Shown here: piece by piece, positions 25,563 through 38,439 of the stretch | How the letters are laid out: every line of letters begins with the position of its first letter | How positions within the stretch are numbered: the first letter of the stretch is position 1 | Source: Hysterium pulicare CBS 123377 | Taxonomy: Eukaryota; Ascomycota; Dothideomycetes; Hysteriales; Hysteriaceae | DNA: 64,000 nucleotides | Assembly (NCBI GenBank): GCA_000467715.1 | Contig: AJFK01000163.1 | Span: 1-64,000, forward strand | Reading direction: 5' to 3' | Notes under the pieces: model-generated | What the model saw: the letters and a program-made list of their open reading frames with translations, nothing else | What the model was told of the DNA's origin: nothing | Databases searched by the model: none | Translations under genes and position numbers: made by a program

Positions 25563-28112
25563 TTACAATTCCTCCTCTTCCTCCCCTCTATTCCTCTGAA
25601 CATCTAATCCTCTAAGCTTCCTCGCTAGAAGACCCGCGCCAGGTGAAGCTGTCGGGCCACTAACACCACAGAATGCATTACCTCCGTATCCGACATCCCC
25701 TCTATTCAGTTTATCATAGGTCTCCTTGCTATGACCGTTGGGACTACCAAGGCCAGACATAGATGAAGAAGAGCTACCGTTGGAGTGAGAATGCCCATTA
25801 TAAAGAGGCCTGAAAGGACTGCCGTTGGTGTCCATGCTCATCGGGTCTCTGCTTACAGGTCTAGACTCGATCGCCGCTAAACGAGTGACATTGAACGGAA
25901 TTGGCTCTACCGGGGTCGGGATACCGAATCCCCCAGAGACGCTCGTGTTTGTGCTAGGAAACTGATATGCTGGAGCTGGCAAAGGTGGTTGCGGACTCAG
26001 CCCGTCCATTCGGTCGTAAGCGTGATCTGACAGTGAGAGTCCTGCACTTCGGCGTCTGAAAGCTTTCTCAGCTGTTAAATTCGCAGCGGCAGACAACGAG
26101 TGCTGCGCCAGAGCTTCTCTTGTAGCTTTGTAGGCGCTGTATTTTGGTTCAGGTAACTGAACTTCGTTCCGTAGCTTCTCCTTTCCATCCGGCACACGGT
26201 TAGCAAAGACCACACGAATGCCTTTATATAAGAAATAGCGGCCTTTTGAAGGGCAACAAATATGCAAGTGAATCAGATAGCGTAAGACGGGTCGGTCGTT
26301 CGGGTCATCGGAAGTACTCAGCGCAGCTTCCGGTCTATCCGTGCCAAAGTTTTTGCGGGTAGATAAGGGCATGTCGATAATGGGCCCTGCTGAGTAGCTT
26401 CGTTGGCGGACGAAGGTCTTTTGGCCTGGTTCCATATCGGAGAGGTCGTAGGGCACGAGGAAAAGTTTGACAGCTGTTTTGTTTGGATTCTTGATCACGA
26501 TTTGGAGTTGGCCTTGTTGTGGGATGCGATAGCAGCCACCTGGTGGCGCTTTTGGCGACGTTGACCTTCTCTTCATTTTTTCTCTCTTTCTTAGATCACT
26601 CTTTGAGCAGTGTTCTAGATGCTCATCTCTTGGGCTCGATCTATAGTCGATGTCGTCCTGATCTAGGTTGGACACAGTATGACGACGTCGCCTTCTTGAG
26701 GCATCATTGTTCCCCCCTGGAGGGGAGAGCGAATTCTCAAGGTCAACAAAACCAACATACGGGCTTGGTGAATCCTCCGCTATCCGTCCGTTCCCGCTAT
26801 TGTAGCTATAGAACACAGCGGGAAAGGGGACAGTCACATGTGGAGGGCAACGCAAATTGGCTTTGCATTGTCCCTTCCCTAACACTCCTATCTGAGCAAC
26901 AAAGTTTAGGGGTCGAGAAGGTGTGGTGGACATTCTTCCTCGCAGAATTGATTCTTCGTATGACCCAACCATTGGAGCATGATGCAAAGGTGACTCAGAG
27001 GAGATTGACGGTCGTCGCGGTCGAACGATTGGAGTTTGAGGAGTAGAATGCGGTTGGAGTTGGTTGAGAGAGGTCAAAGAACGCCGTGGTTGGTGAGCCT
27101 GATAAGGGAAGGTACTTTCTCTTTTTATATGTCGAGCTGCGGGAGTGCCAGATGCCGATCTTTCCATGTGATGCGATCTGAAACTTTGAAACGAGTATGG
27201 TGAGAATGTATGCCGTCTATTGCTCCTTTCTGGGCTTCTAGACGATTGCCTAGATGCTGGCCTTGATGAAAAATCAAGGTCAGTGTTGTTTGACTGCTGT
27301 ACCAAGGGGCTTGTCGGAGGCATGAGCATGAAGGACGACGAGAAAGATGATTGAGAGGCTGCCCGTGATCTAACGCTAGGCTTCCGTTCATGATGAAGAG
27401 CATCGCTAAATGAGAACTGAGACTCGCTTCGAGCAGAGGCAAATGCAGCCGCTGGAAAAGAATGATGCCAGGGTGCAACTGGTGAGGTAGATAGCACATT
27501 TGTGGACCGATTTTCATACGTCGTATCACCCTTCTCTTCCCTGAAATCTCCCGAGTGCAAAGCTGATCTTGGCCGCTCGATTTCTATCCCAGCAGAGGCA
27601 TTGTCACGTAGTGGGTCAGGGGTAGCGGTTGGGGACTCTCTAAGCTCTGCTGGCGACAAGAGTGGTGTGGTTGATTTGTCTCGAGCTTTTGCAGGCGGCT
27701 CAGAATTGGCTTCAAGGTGCTTCCCATTCTACAACGCACCAGTCAGGAACCGTCTTTATCTATTCAGGATAACTTCCTTGGTCGGACCGTTTAAGATACT
27801 TCATGGTCTATGGATCTAGGGACATAACAAGACTGGACTTACGTTCTGATGTGGCGGCCATGAGGGGCTATTTCCTCTCTTGATTCTCTCAATCAACTCC
27901 ACTCTATTCCACATAGCCGGTTTCCGGCCATTGTAATTGGCCGCGTTCACACCAGAACGAGGCACTGGGTCCATAGCATTCTCGGTGTACCAACGGTCCA
28001 GCGATCCGCCCTCGAAACCATTTCCCGAATAAGCTGGCCTTTGCAGTTCGTTCTTAGCGGTAGGAGTGGGTTTGCGAGAGGGCGAATCGGAATGATCATG
28101 GAATATGGGCAT
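25563..28112 (-). CDS. Atos-family protein (DUF4210 plus C-terminal Atos domain)
   Basis: Two exons: 27843-28112 and 25563-27728; 811 aa. The middle carries the Atos-like conserved block (SYEESILRGRMSTTPS, then NFVAQIGVLGKGQCK and RCPPHVTVPFPA), and the C-terminal third carries the second block (GGCYRIPQQGQLQIVIKNPN, RYLIHLHICCPSKGRYFLYK). The same two blocks occur in animal Atos/FAM214 proteins and in fungal relatives once labelled chromosome segregation in meiosis. Animal Atossa is a nuclear regulator; the fungal role is unclear. Long serine-rich, disordered stretches surround both blocks. The intron follows codon 90 (CAG AAC | GTAAGT). It shares a 704 bp promoter with the divergent Fyv7 gene. 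Confidence 0.85.
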
Positions 28113-28816
28113 GATCGGGAAGTTTTCTTTCGTAGAATGGCATGAGTACAGAGATCTACGGCAGTGGCGAGCTCCAGGCTGGCAGGTACAATGGTGGAGA
28201 TGTATGGCGGTTCAGCGGGGACTGAGGTAGTCTTGTATCAATCAGCCGACGGTTAGAGCGCCCTCTGGCACCGACTACGACATGAGTAAGAGCTGCCGGT
28301 TTATACAGCTTTGCTGGCTCCACTAACCACAGCTGTGCCAGACTCCAGGGGGTTCTGAAACGCAAGGAGAGGCGAAGGGGAGAGGTCGGCAGGTTTGCGC
28401 AGAGGGAACAAGGTGCTCAGTAATGACGACGGGAGCAAGGTTGATAGACAAAGGCGGGAGAGCTTCCTTTTCTTCCCGCCGATAGAGCTAGCCCAGCTCT
28501 GCGTCCTCGAGGAGGTAGCATCATCATCCACAGGTCACCCGATGCAAAGAATGTGAGCTTCTTGCTGCGTGCCCCGGCGCACAGTCCGTATGGCCGGCAT
28601 GGTTGTGCAAAATGCAGCATGAAATAGCCAGATTCGACTCGCCGTGCCCGCCTGCGCTGTTTCTCGCCCACGAAATGACTCCGCGGTCGTGTCAAACTTC
28701 GCGCCATCCATCCCTCCCACCGAAAGCCCCTCCACCAAGGCCTTTCGCTTTCACCAACCACCACTCAACCACCCCCAGGACCTCCCATCTCCGGCGAACC
28801 CCGCAAACCAACCACA
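28113..28816. promoter_or_regulatory. Divergent promoter, Atos-type gene and FYV7
   Basis: Separates the start codons of two divergent genes. Several overlapping chance frames occur on the minus strand between 28156 and 28764, none with a signature. No specific site was recognised. Confidence 0.4.
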
Positions 28817-29552
28817 ATGGCTCCAAAGCGCCCAAGGGAGGATGATGGAGAGGCCAAGCATCATTCAAAGAAGCAGAAGAAGGGATTTACCGTTGGTCCT
28901 GCAAATCTGCCTGATGGGACTCACAGACGCAAAGGTGCGACATCAATTTCTTCCACTTAATCCATGAGGTGCAAAGAGCTCTCGCCAGACATTTCTAGCA
29001 GGCCTTTGCCTCGCCCCCAAGTCCACGCACTTTGAGAATTATCTTTCTAATATTTCCTTAGTCCAAAAAATAAAGAAAGACCTAATCCACAAAGCAAAGC
29101 TTAAGAAAGACTACGCAAAGCTCAAAGCACGCGAACAACCCACCACCCAGCGATCCGTCTACGACCACGAAAATTCCCAAGCCGAATCCACTGCCTCACC
29201 AGCGCCAGAACCAACCCTAGAACCACATCCCGACCGGCAAACGCTTCTCGACCAAACCTCCCCATCCCCAGAACCACGCACCCAATCCCACCCACAACAA
29301 AAACGACCGCGGCCAAAACCCCAACCCTTCAAAGCCGAATCCTCAATCGCTCAGAAGCGCAAAGAAGAAGCAGAAGCGCAACGCAAGGCACGCGAAGAAG
29401 CAGAGAAAGAAAAGCAGACCAGGATAGCGGAGCGGGAGCGGTTTCGGAAGACGATGGCGAAGGCAAGGGGTGGGCCTAATGGGCGGAGGAAGTTGGGGAG
29501 GGAGAGTACGGTGTTGTTGGAGAAGGTGAGGAGGATGGTTGCGAGGTCGTGA
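28817..29552 (+). CDS. FYV7: rRNA-processing protein Fyv7
   Basis: Nucleolar factor for small-subunit rRNA processing. Two exons: 28817-28934 and 29062-29552; 202 aa, near the family's usual size. The protein begins with a basic nuclear signal (HHSKKQKKGF) and the short motif GPANLPDGTHRRK, then a lysine-rich helix VQKIKKDLIHKAKLKK. A glutamine/proline-rich linker precedes a long charged helix (KRKEEAEAQRKAREEAEKEK) and the family end MAKARGGPNGRRKLGRES. This order (basic N-terminus, linker, coiled coil, GPNGRRKLGR box) is that of Fyv7/TAP26. The intron joins a G to TC, giving GTC. Confidence 0.85.
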
Positions 29553-32500
29553 GGAAAGATATACCCGGATAATTCTGCTGGCGGTTTTGAGGGAGGGGAT
29601 TTTCTGTGTGATGGTTCTGGTTGAAAGAGCTTGTGTGGGCGAGCCCTGGACGATATTCTTCCGAAGCGCGCTTGGGTGGTGCACCAGAGGCATGTTTGCC
29701 GTAGATCGAAGACAGCAAGAGTCGACGATGAGAGTAGAGAAAATCTAAGTATCTTCCGTGATTAATGACCGGACGCGCAAATCACTTCAAAAATAAAACG
29801 GCAAAGAAAACGCGAAGAATCATTTCGTAAAAAGAAAGGAGTTCTATACCTCACCCTACCTCCGGAACCAAACCCCCCTGATTCATCAACGTCTTCGAAC
29901 AACACGTGTACATACATCTGCCAGGACTCCTTCCTCAGCCTCCATAAAAAAATGAATTGAGAATAAGAAATAACGAACAATACCTACAGTCTCTGAGCAT
30001 CTCAAGTCCGTCCTACCAGTACCACGAATCCCAAACCCAAACCCAATCTCCTGTATAACCACCACAAAACTTCCCTTCAACCAGCCAATCAACCATCCCA
30101 CCTAGCCCACAGACCAAGAGAACTCTTTCCATAACCCTTCCTCTAGATTCCGAACATGCGCGCCTGAAATAAAGATCCACACTACCAACGCTGCACATCC
30201 CCGCCGCCTCGTTCCCTTTCACCCTGAAGCCTTGCGATCCCGCGTATACCATCCTAACAATTCCTCTTCGAGATTTCCAATATCAACCCCGCTACGCCTA
30301 AAATTCTCTCTTTTAGTCCACTCAACATACCAAGAGCGATTATATCCAGCTATCTTTCTCGTTAGAAGAAAAGCATGAAAAGACACGCCTACTTTCCTCC
30401 CCTTCCATCCAGAGCACTTCTCAGAACCCCGCGCTAAGATCGAGGGAGTCTACGTCGCTTCATTTCAAGTTGGGAGGGGCGTTTCGATGTTTGGCATGAA
30501 TGAGTTGGGTGGGAGTTGGTAGTCTGGTCTGGTCTATGCTTAGATCACCAGTTTTGATGCTCGGGGTTGGGGGTAATTGGTTAAAGGGAGCTAGAGATTC
30601 CGAATTGATGAGTTGTGAGGAGTTCAGATGCCGTGAGATATAGCAGTGAGTGAGGAGAGTGTGATAGGGGGTGGATGATGGGACTGTGATTGTATCTATT
30701 CTACGTAGGTGTAGTGATGTTCAGAAACACAGTTTCTCAATTCGCACGTGGTAATAAAGAAGTTGCGGGATTGTCGGCTACTCCTCAAGTACTTGAGCCA
30801 TTATCTGTCTCTACAAACATCCTTGATCGCTAAGGCGCCGAGAACTGGGCGACGTCATCCCTAAACCTGGCTCTCCTTCCCCTTTCTACCTCTCCCGCCA
30901 ACTAACCTTCAAACATGCCCTTGGCTTTCTCTGCTCCACCGTATATCCGCTACTCCTCCTCACTAGATATTAGAGCAGTAGCACCCGGGCAGGGGACCAG
31001 GTAAGTCATGCCATGAGGTAGAGGTAGAAGAGCCACGGGGAAGACTTTAGATCACATTGAGGTTTGCAACGAGGGTTGCACGAGACTGGAATCAGACGTC
31101 TTTCTGGGGGACGTCAAAGAAAATCAATCTGGTATACGACCTTCGTGTCGGCCAGTATACCACCCTGATCCGTCCGATGATCATTTGGCTCGTGTTAATT
31201 CTTGGAGCATTATCATAGTCCATTTGACCCTCAAGATCCCATTAAAGTCTGGCAAGTAGCTGGTTGATTTCTCGAACGTCGTCTTGGATCCACATTGTTG
31301 GGTTCAGGCAGTGGAGCTACTGCGGTGAGCATCCAAGTGCGGAGAGCACTGTTCTCAGGACATCCACAGTTCAATCTTCACTTCCTACGGGGTAGTGGTT
31401 ATCAGCTCCCCTCGGCACCATCTGGGAAGAGAAAGCAGGTGTAGAACATAGGCGCCATTTAGGACTTCAAGACAGGGTCCATACCCGAGTCATGTTGGGG
31501 AAGGAACGGGATCGCGTTGTCAGGGGAGTGATAACGAGGTCGTGGAAGTTTGTTGATAATAGCTCGAAGGAACAGCTGCCAACAAGGCTACCACAACGCC
31601 ATGAAAGTGTCCGATTCGTCATCCGAGAAGTGTTATGTGGGGATCATTCCTTCGAAGTTTCGTAAACTTGGGGATCAAACTTCTCGCTTTCGGATTCCTC
31701 CTCGTTCTGCGCGTGAGCAAGTTTATCGCGATGCAACGGCTACCCCGCAAACGCCATTACGATTCTTGTGTGCCGAGGCTTGTTTGAGAGGGATGTGTGC
31801 TTCTGTACAACGTGAGTCACCAGGGGTGTCAGTATGCTCCTTCGGCGCGTAGACTGGAGTCTTGATCTCGACTGCTCATGCTTGATATGCAGATATGCTC
31901 CAGTCTCCATGCCGATCATGCTCAGAAGAAGAATCGTGGTACCGCCATGCGGGGAACAGGGGCAGGACCTGGTGTATGGTACAAAGCTTGCCCTGTGAGT
32001 CGCAGTGTTGAGAGTAAGTCTAAATGGCGTTGGTTTGCAACCTTAGCTTGGGATTATCACAAAAAGGGTTCCGCATGTAACGATTGATGAAAATGAGCTG
32101 AAAGAAAGGAAGATTAAAGCTCTGACGGTACGACACGCAAATCAAACGTTGTGACACCACCTAAAACTGACTTCGATGCAGATTTCGGGTGAACTGTGGA
32201 CAAAGCAATATTAGCCAATCCGTCTCTTAATCTACGAAGAGGCCGTTCGTCAACGGTAGATCGAATGATTGCGGCAGTGCTTCAGTGTGGTTCAGTAGAA
32301 GTCGTCATCTTTCGGCGTCAGCTGCCGCGCAAAGAGTAACGTCAAGCATCAGGCCATGTAGATGGCCCAGGTGTTTCTCGGTGATTGTCAGTCCCTAGTG
32401 GAAGCAAACTACGGGACTGGGGTATGCCTGATGATCCAGCATCCTCTGTATAAAGTAACTTTGTTAGCGGTAAGCGGCTGAACGGTGTTCTGTGTCTCCT

Positions 32501-34364
32501 GCCCTATCCCAAGGCCCTGGATGTCCAGGTAGGTACTCCCGCTTCGGCAAGATGAAACAATGGCCCGCGATCCACTCCATCTTCCCGCGTGTACCAGACT
32601 GGCTCTCGGATCTTTGGCGTAGATTAATATTAATTTTTCCGGATGTGGCGGTGATGAGCTGAGTAAGAGAAGAATTGCTTGCAAATGCCAAAGAGGCGGT
32701 ACATGTGATTAGGACCAGTCGTCGATGATTCTTTATAGGTGGATTGATGGAGTTGGATGGAGCTTGGTCCAAGTGCAAGTTCGGCCCTTGCCAATCTCCC
32801 CTTATTGCAAGACATACCGAAGGCGGACACGTGTTGCAACGTCCGGTGTCGTGGTACTCTGAAACGGAGCATTTGTCTACCTGTAGGCCGAGCAGTTTGA
32901 AGGCCTAAAGTAAGATCAATGAATAGAACAGCAATAACGACCGTCGCCTATCAAAGGCATTGTTTCTGGCAGTCCCAGGCGGATGACGATTCTCCGTATC
33001 CGTACCTGCGTCGTGTAAGGCCTAGGCTGGTAATGATGACGGGGCGATGAGAGGCTGAGAGCTAGAAGGTAGTGTTTAGTATTAGACGCGATGGTGATGA
33101 CTGTCCCCTCCATCAGAAGAATCACGTTCAACAAATCTATTTTTACGGGAATCGTGCCTTTCGGCTCCCATTCGCTTCTTGGCTTTGGGGGTCTGGTTTG
33201 AGGGGAAGCAGGCGAGCACTGCAAATGGCTGTTCCTGGTGCTGCGCCTAGCTTTGCCGCGCTGGCCGTGAACTTTGCATCCCAACTGGGCATGGAACCAT
33301 GCGACTCCGGCTGAACTTTGAGGAGGTGTTGAACCTGGAACAACATTGAGACTGACTTTCTGCCATCGGCTCCAAAGCCACGGGGAAACTTTGTCGAAAA
33401 CTCGCTGAGGTTGATGAGCTGGAGTCTATGAACATCTTCGCGGCCTCGGGGTAATATCAGTCATGGAGATTCGCATATGATCCAGGAGGGAACGGCACAA
33501 TCGTGGGATCCTCGATGTGGAGAGTCGTCAGTGCTCATCACATCGCCCTTTGATCGTTTTGCGTTACGCCGTTAGCTGTGGGCGCCCTGAGCTTAGCCCT
33601 TTTGGCCTGGCGCTGCCGCGTTCAGAGCGCAGGCCAGAGCGCAAAGGAAGCTGTTTCATGTCGCCGATGCACCAATTCTGCTGCGGCTGAGCTGATGACT
33701 TGTGCTGGATCGTGGTGGTTGATGAAAGGCGTGCAGTAGCAGAGTAGCATAACCACACGCGGCAGCGAATGTGCTTTTCGCTGACCCGCAGTTCGCAAGC
33801 TCGTGCAGTTCACCTCACCAAAGAACCCTCTCGACGCCACGGCAGTAATTGCGTTACCGTCACCAGTACTGTTCTTCAGCCGATCGCAGCTCCAGAGTGA
33901 GTAGCTGGCCTAAGCGCAGCGAGCAGGAATCCGGCCCAGTCGCATAGACGGGCCTTGCCAGCTGCCATTGGCTGAAGCATCTAACTTCTCCCACACCCTC
34001 TCCTTCAAGTGCCCTGCGAGTCCTGAGCCGACTTCTTGGAGGGGGAGACGGCGACCTCGAACAACACAGTTGCTCCCCAATCACTCTTCGCCGTCATTCA
34101 CTGCTCGAGGACAATACCCAAATACCCATTGCGAGCTTTGTCAGCTGCACACTGGCCGCTTTTGTCATGCTAACGCCCCGTAGCCAACGCCATCACCACT
34201 GTTCGCCGCTTCAGTTCTCTCACCCGCGTCGATCATTACCCACCCTCGCTATCCTTCCTATCTGATCCCATATTGCGCTTCCACTGCGTCGTCTTCCGTC
34301 TCGTCGACAAAACCACCGCCGCTGTCTTCGTTGATACCCGCGGTTTACATTGCTCGGAGGAGGG
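29553..34364. other. Long gene-poor region, 4.8 kb
   Basis: No gene is supported. Frames of 60-120 codons occur on both strands but none has a family signature or consistent splicing. The pyrimidine-rich stretch from about 34150 to 34364 is probably the 5' leader of the LIM-RhoGAP gene. One point of interest is an ATG at 30915 opening 86 coding-like bases that end exactly at a strong GTAAGT donor (31001); no partner exon was found. The rest may be regulatory sequence or hold untranslated RNA that cannot be recognised by eye. Confidence 0.4.
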
Positions 34365-37300
34365 ATGGATTCGCCGGGTGCATATCCAGAGTCTCCTCTG
34401 GATCAGGATGACATTGTCTATCCGTGCAAGGGTTGTGGAGAGGTACATGCAGCATTGTCCCCGCCTGAAGGAGGTTCAGTTGCTAACAATTGAACAGATT
34501 CTTGAGGAAGGAAAGGCCTTCGAGCTAGGTATGTCTTTTTCTGTCTCTCAATCGTGCCTTCCTCCCCAGACCCGCATGCATTTCACCACCACCACAGCGA
34601 TGACCATGGCTGACAGTTGAGAAGCTGGAAACAGATGGCACATCGACTGCTTTCGCTGCAACACCTGCGGCACCCTTCTCGACTCCGACGCAAATCTACT
34701 CCTACTGGGCGACGGATCCCTAATATGCAACAACTGTACATATAGCTGCAGTCATTGCGGCAACAAGATAGAAGATCTGGCTATCCTCACCGGAGATCAG
34801 GCCTTCTGTGCAAACTGTTTCCGGTGTCGAAACTGCAAGCGAAAAATCGAAAATTTACGCTATGCGCGGACCTCACAAGGCATCTTCTGCATGTCTTGTC
34901 ACGAATCGCTGATGGCTCGACGGCGCAAGAAGTCCAAGAAACCCCCGGGATCTGGAGGCGCGGCGCCAAAGGTCGACAAATCCTTACCTGCCTTGCCTCC
35001 AAGTGCCGTATCATCATTCACTCCGGAAATTGATACACCACCTTCCGAGGTCTATTCAGAACCCCCAACCACAGACGTCTCTCCTCGACCTCAAGGATCT
35101 AGAAGGAATGAAGCTTCTCCAGCAAATTTCCGGCGGGATGCTTCACCTGCTTCACTCGACGATGCCGGGAAAGGTAATCCACCCAGCCCCACAGTCGAGA
35201 GTTTATATCTAACTCTACATAGAAAACTTGACCCTTCCAGCGAGTAACTATAAGGATCCAGCCCGTTCTGAGGTTTCTGACAATGGGGATGACAGTATTT
35301 TGCTTCCCTTTGCCCTCGATCCCAACACAGCTCCTGGGCCCTCTCCCCTTGGGAAGTCGCGAAAGTACAATGAGGGTCCGGTGGAAAAAGTTGTCGAGTC
35401 TAAATCTGAACGGGATTATTTCAATAAACCAACCAGGAGTCACAGGGAAATGCTCAAGGAAGGCCGGCCAGAATCGACGAGATCAACCTCGACAGAGAGG
35501 GAACGACAAACACCCAAAGCGGCTTCGGGAAGTCCGCACATCGCCTTCCAGGAGAAAGGGCGCCAACCTTCTGAGAATCTCATAGACTCTATTCGAAAAC
35601 GGAAAGAGTCTATTCAACCTGCTTCCAACGAATCTCCGTCTCTCGGAAACGATCGGTCTCGGGTACAGCACGCGAGTTCGCCATCAACTTCTGCTGTGGC
35701 CTCGAACTCGAATGATGCGTTCAAACTGCAGGACGTACCTAAATTTAAGAAGGCTGGATCAAGAAGGGGTTCTAAGTCAGAAGTCAAGGTTACTCCACAG
35801 GGTTCGCCTTCAGTGGATTTGTCGGGAAGGACATTGAGCCCCCAAATGGACTCGTCTCTCTCGTCATCGCCAAACGCTGTCGATTCTTCGCAATCACCCC
35901 TCGACCAAAAAGTACGAGAGGAGTCTCCCACAACATCTCAGGGTTCAACGTACAGTTTGACGCCTAAATTGGAGCGACCAAAGCGAGAAGACTCGCTCCC
36001 CAGCTCTTCACTTAAAGCTTCGCTGTCAAGGAAGGATATCCCGTCAAAGTCTTCACCAAGCACTCCCACTGTTCCTAATTACACTCATGAAAGAAAAATG
36101 TCTGCAGGAGGCAATCTTTCTCAATTGAATGGTGGCTTGACCATCTCGAGTCCCATTGAGTCTCCCACTTCTAAGAGTGTGCTTGATCCACCACCTCCAC
36201 CAACGCGCTCTGCCGGTCGTCCAGGCGCTGTTCCTACTACCGAGACATTTACCTCACCTAGGGCACCACCCCAACCCCCACCACCACCACCGCAGCAAAA
36301 CCACAGGGCTACCGAGTCCGTCAGCACAGTTCAAAGTGACAGCTCACATCACGTATATTCTCCTGTTGGTTTGCCGCGTTATAGTGGACAAGGTGACTTC
36401 TCGATGGATGAGGAAATGGCCAGGATTTTGTCCCATCAGGATAACGCTGAGAGAGAAGGTGGTGTTTTGCGCAGGGTCTCAAACGCCGTGTCAAAGCATG
36501 GGCGTAGTTTCAGCGACAGAGGATCCCGAACTTCATCAGCCGGGCACAAGAAGTGGCCAACGAACGGCTCCATTGACATCAGTAGTCCAATGGTAGCCTC
36601 CCCTGACTCAAAGGAGGAGAACGTCAACTTGAGAAATGAGTTACGCCGAGCTCAACAGAGGATCGCCGAACTCGAAGCGGAAAAGAATGGTCTCCAGGAG
36701 ACTGTCAATAGCGCCGCCGATATAAAGCAAGCCAACACTGTTTTGAGGGAGAAACGTAATACGATGGCTTTTCTGGATGGCCAACGAGAAATGGTAATCC
36801 GGGAGCTGGAAATCATGACTGAACACCTCCAGAAAGCGAAAGAGAACAGTGGGACTTTGGATATCAGCCAACTCAAGTCGGACATCCTCAAAGACTTCGC
36901 GGCCTCGTTGAAAAAGTTGAAAGACCAGCTTGGAGGACAAATCGAAGATCTGATTGCAAAACGTACGGAGCTCACAGACGAGATCTCAAACCTTATTCAA
37001 ATGAAGGACAAAGGCTTCCAGGAGTACGAGTCGCTTAGCGCACAGAACAACAAACTGTCGAACATGAACCGAGATTTGATCGAGACGATACAAAGAGCAC
37101 TCAAAGAGAACAAGCAGCACAATAACAGCCATTCCATTGATGGCGGACGACCTCCGGCAAACGGACTGGGCATTTATCAACCACACCACAAAGGTGGAAA
37201 GTCAGACATCTCCATCGATTTCCAGCAGTTAGGCCACGAAGCATCTTACTCAAACCTTCAAGAAGCTGAGACGGAGGCTACAATGCTTTCTGCGCCACAG

Positions 37301-38439
37301 GTCGTGAACATCCGTAAAGGCAAGCCGAACAAGTTCAATTGGAAGAAAGGAGGGCAAGCTATCACGAAAAATGTCACCAAGGGTCTCAACCGTGCATTCG
37401 CGTCGGACCCTCGCCGTGAAGAACCTTATGACCAGATCAAAGTCATCGGTACTCCTTACGGATCCGTTCATTCCAATTCTGATATGTCTTCCTTGATGGG
37501 TCCTGCTAGGCCCAAGGAGGAACTTCCACGCGGCTGGTTTGGAAACAAGGCAAATAATGGCAAGCCAGATCAATTAAGGAGTCTTCATAGCAACAATAGT
37601 AGCAGCAACTTGACAGCTAAGGCTGTGAATAGTTCTCGTAAGTCACCGCCTATTACCACTTCCTTAGGCGCAGACTAATCTCGCACAGTTCTATACGGTT
37701 CCGATTTGACTACCAGGTGCGACTTCGAGAAACGAATGCTTCCGTACATCGTCACTAGATGTATTGAGGAAGTTGAGCTGAGAGGTAAGATCGATATTTA
37801 GGCACTACCACTTTGTCACCGCTGATGGTTGTAGGTATGGAAATGGAGGGCATCTATCGTAAGAGCGGTGGAACTGGTCAAGTGAACCAGGTGAAAGCCG
37901 GTTTTGAGAAGAATACCGACTTCGATATCTCCGACCCTGATCTGGATATTCACGCTGTCTCTTCAACCCTTAAGTCGTATCTACGGTCACTTCCAGTTCC
38001 GCTGATCTGCTTCGATATCTATGACGATTTCATAACTGCTGGGCGTAAGTTTCTGAATTCATCAGACTTGTTCGTGATACTGACAGCCTCCTAGAAATTC
38101 AAGACCAGGAAAAGCAAGTCAAAGCATTGATTACTACAATCAACGAATTGCCTCGTGCTCACCACGACTGCCTTCAATTCCTCATGTTCCATCTTTCTCG
38201 CGTCATCCACCACCAGAAAGAGAATCTTGTATGCCTCCCTCAGCACAGTTTCTGCCGTATACTCGCTAACAACCCTCTAGATGACTCCTCTCAATCTCGC
38301 CGTAGTCTTCGCTCCCACAATCATGCGCACCCCGAATCCTCAAGACGAACTCCGAGACATGAAAATGCAGCGACTAGCCGTCCAAGCTCTCATAGAAAAC
38401 CACAGATCCGTCTTCAGCTCTGCCGATGATGACGACTAA
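34365..38439 (+). CDS. LIM-LIM-RhoGAP signalling protein (Rga-type)
   Basis: GTPase-activating protein for Rho-family GTPases, acting in polarity and cell-wall growth by family knowledge. Eight exons: 34365-34442, 34498-34528, 34625-35173, 35241-37637, 37689-37784, 37835-38044, 38095-38228, 38281-38439; 1217 aa. Two N-terminal LIM zinc domains: the first (CKGCGEIL...HIDCFRCNTC...CNNC) is spread over three exons, the second is CSHCGNKI...CFRCRNC...CMSC. A long serine/proline-rich linker with polyproline (PPPPPT, PPQPPPPPP) follows, then a coiled coil around residues 690-870. The C-terminal RhoGAP domain (about 1019-1205) has the catalytic arginine in EGIYRKSGG and the helix TPLNLAVVFAPTIMR. 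The order matches fungal Rga1-type proteins. Exon 2 is only 31 bp. Confidence 0.95.

Noticed and set aside
26519-27046. 175-codon plus-strand frame
   Set aside because: Antisense to the Atos-type gene and without any signature.
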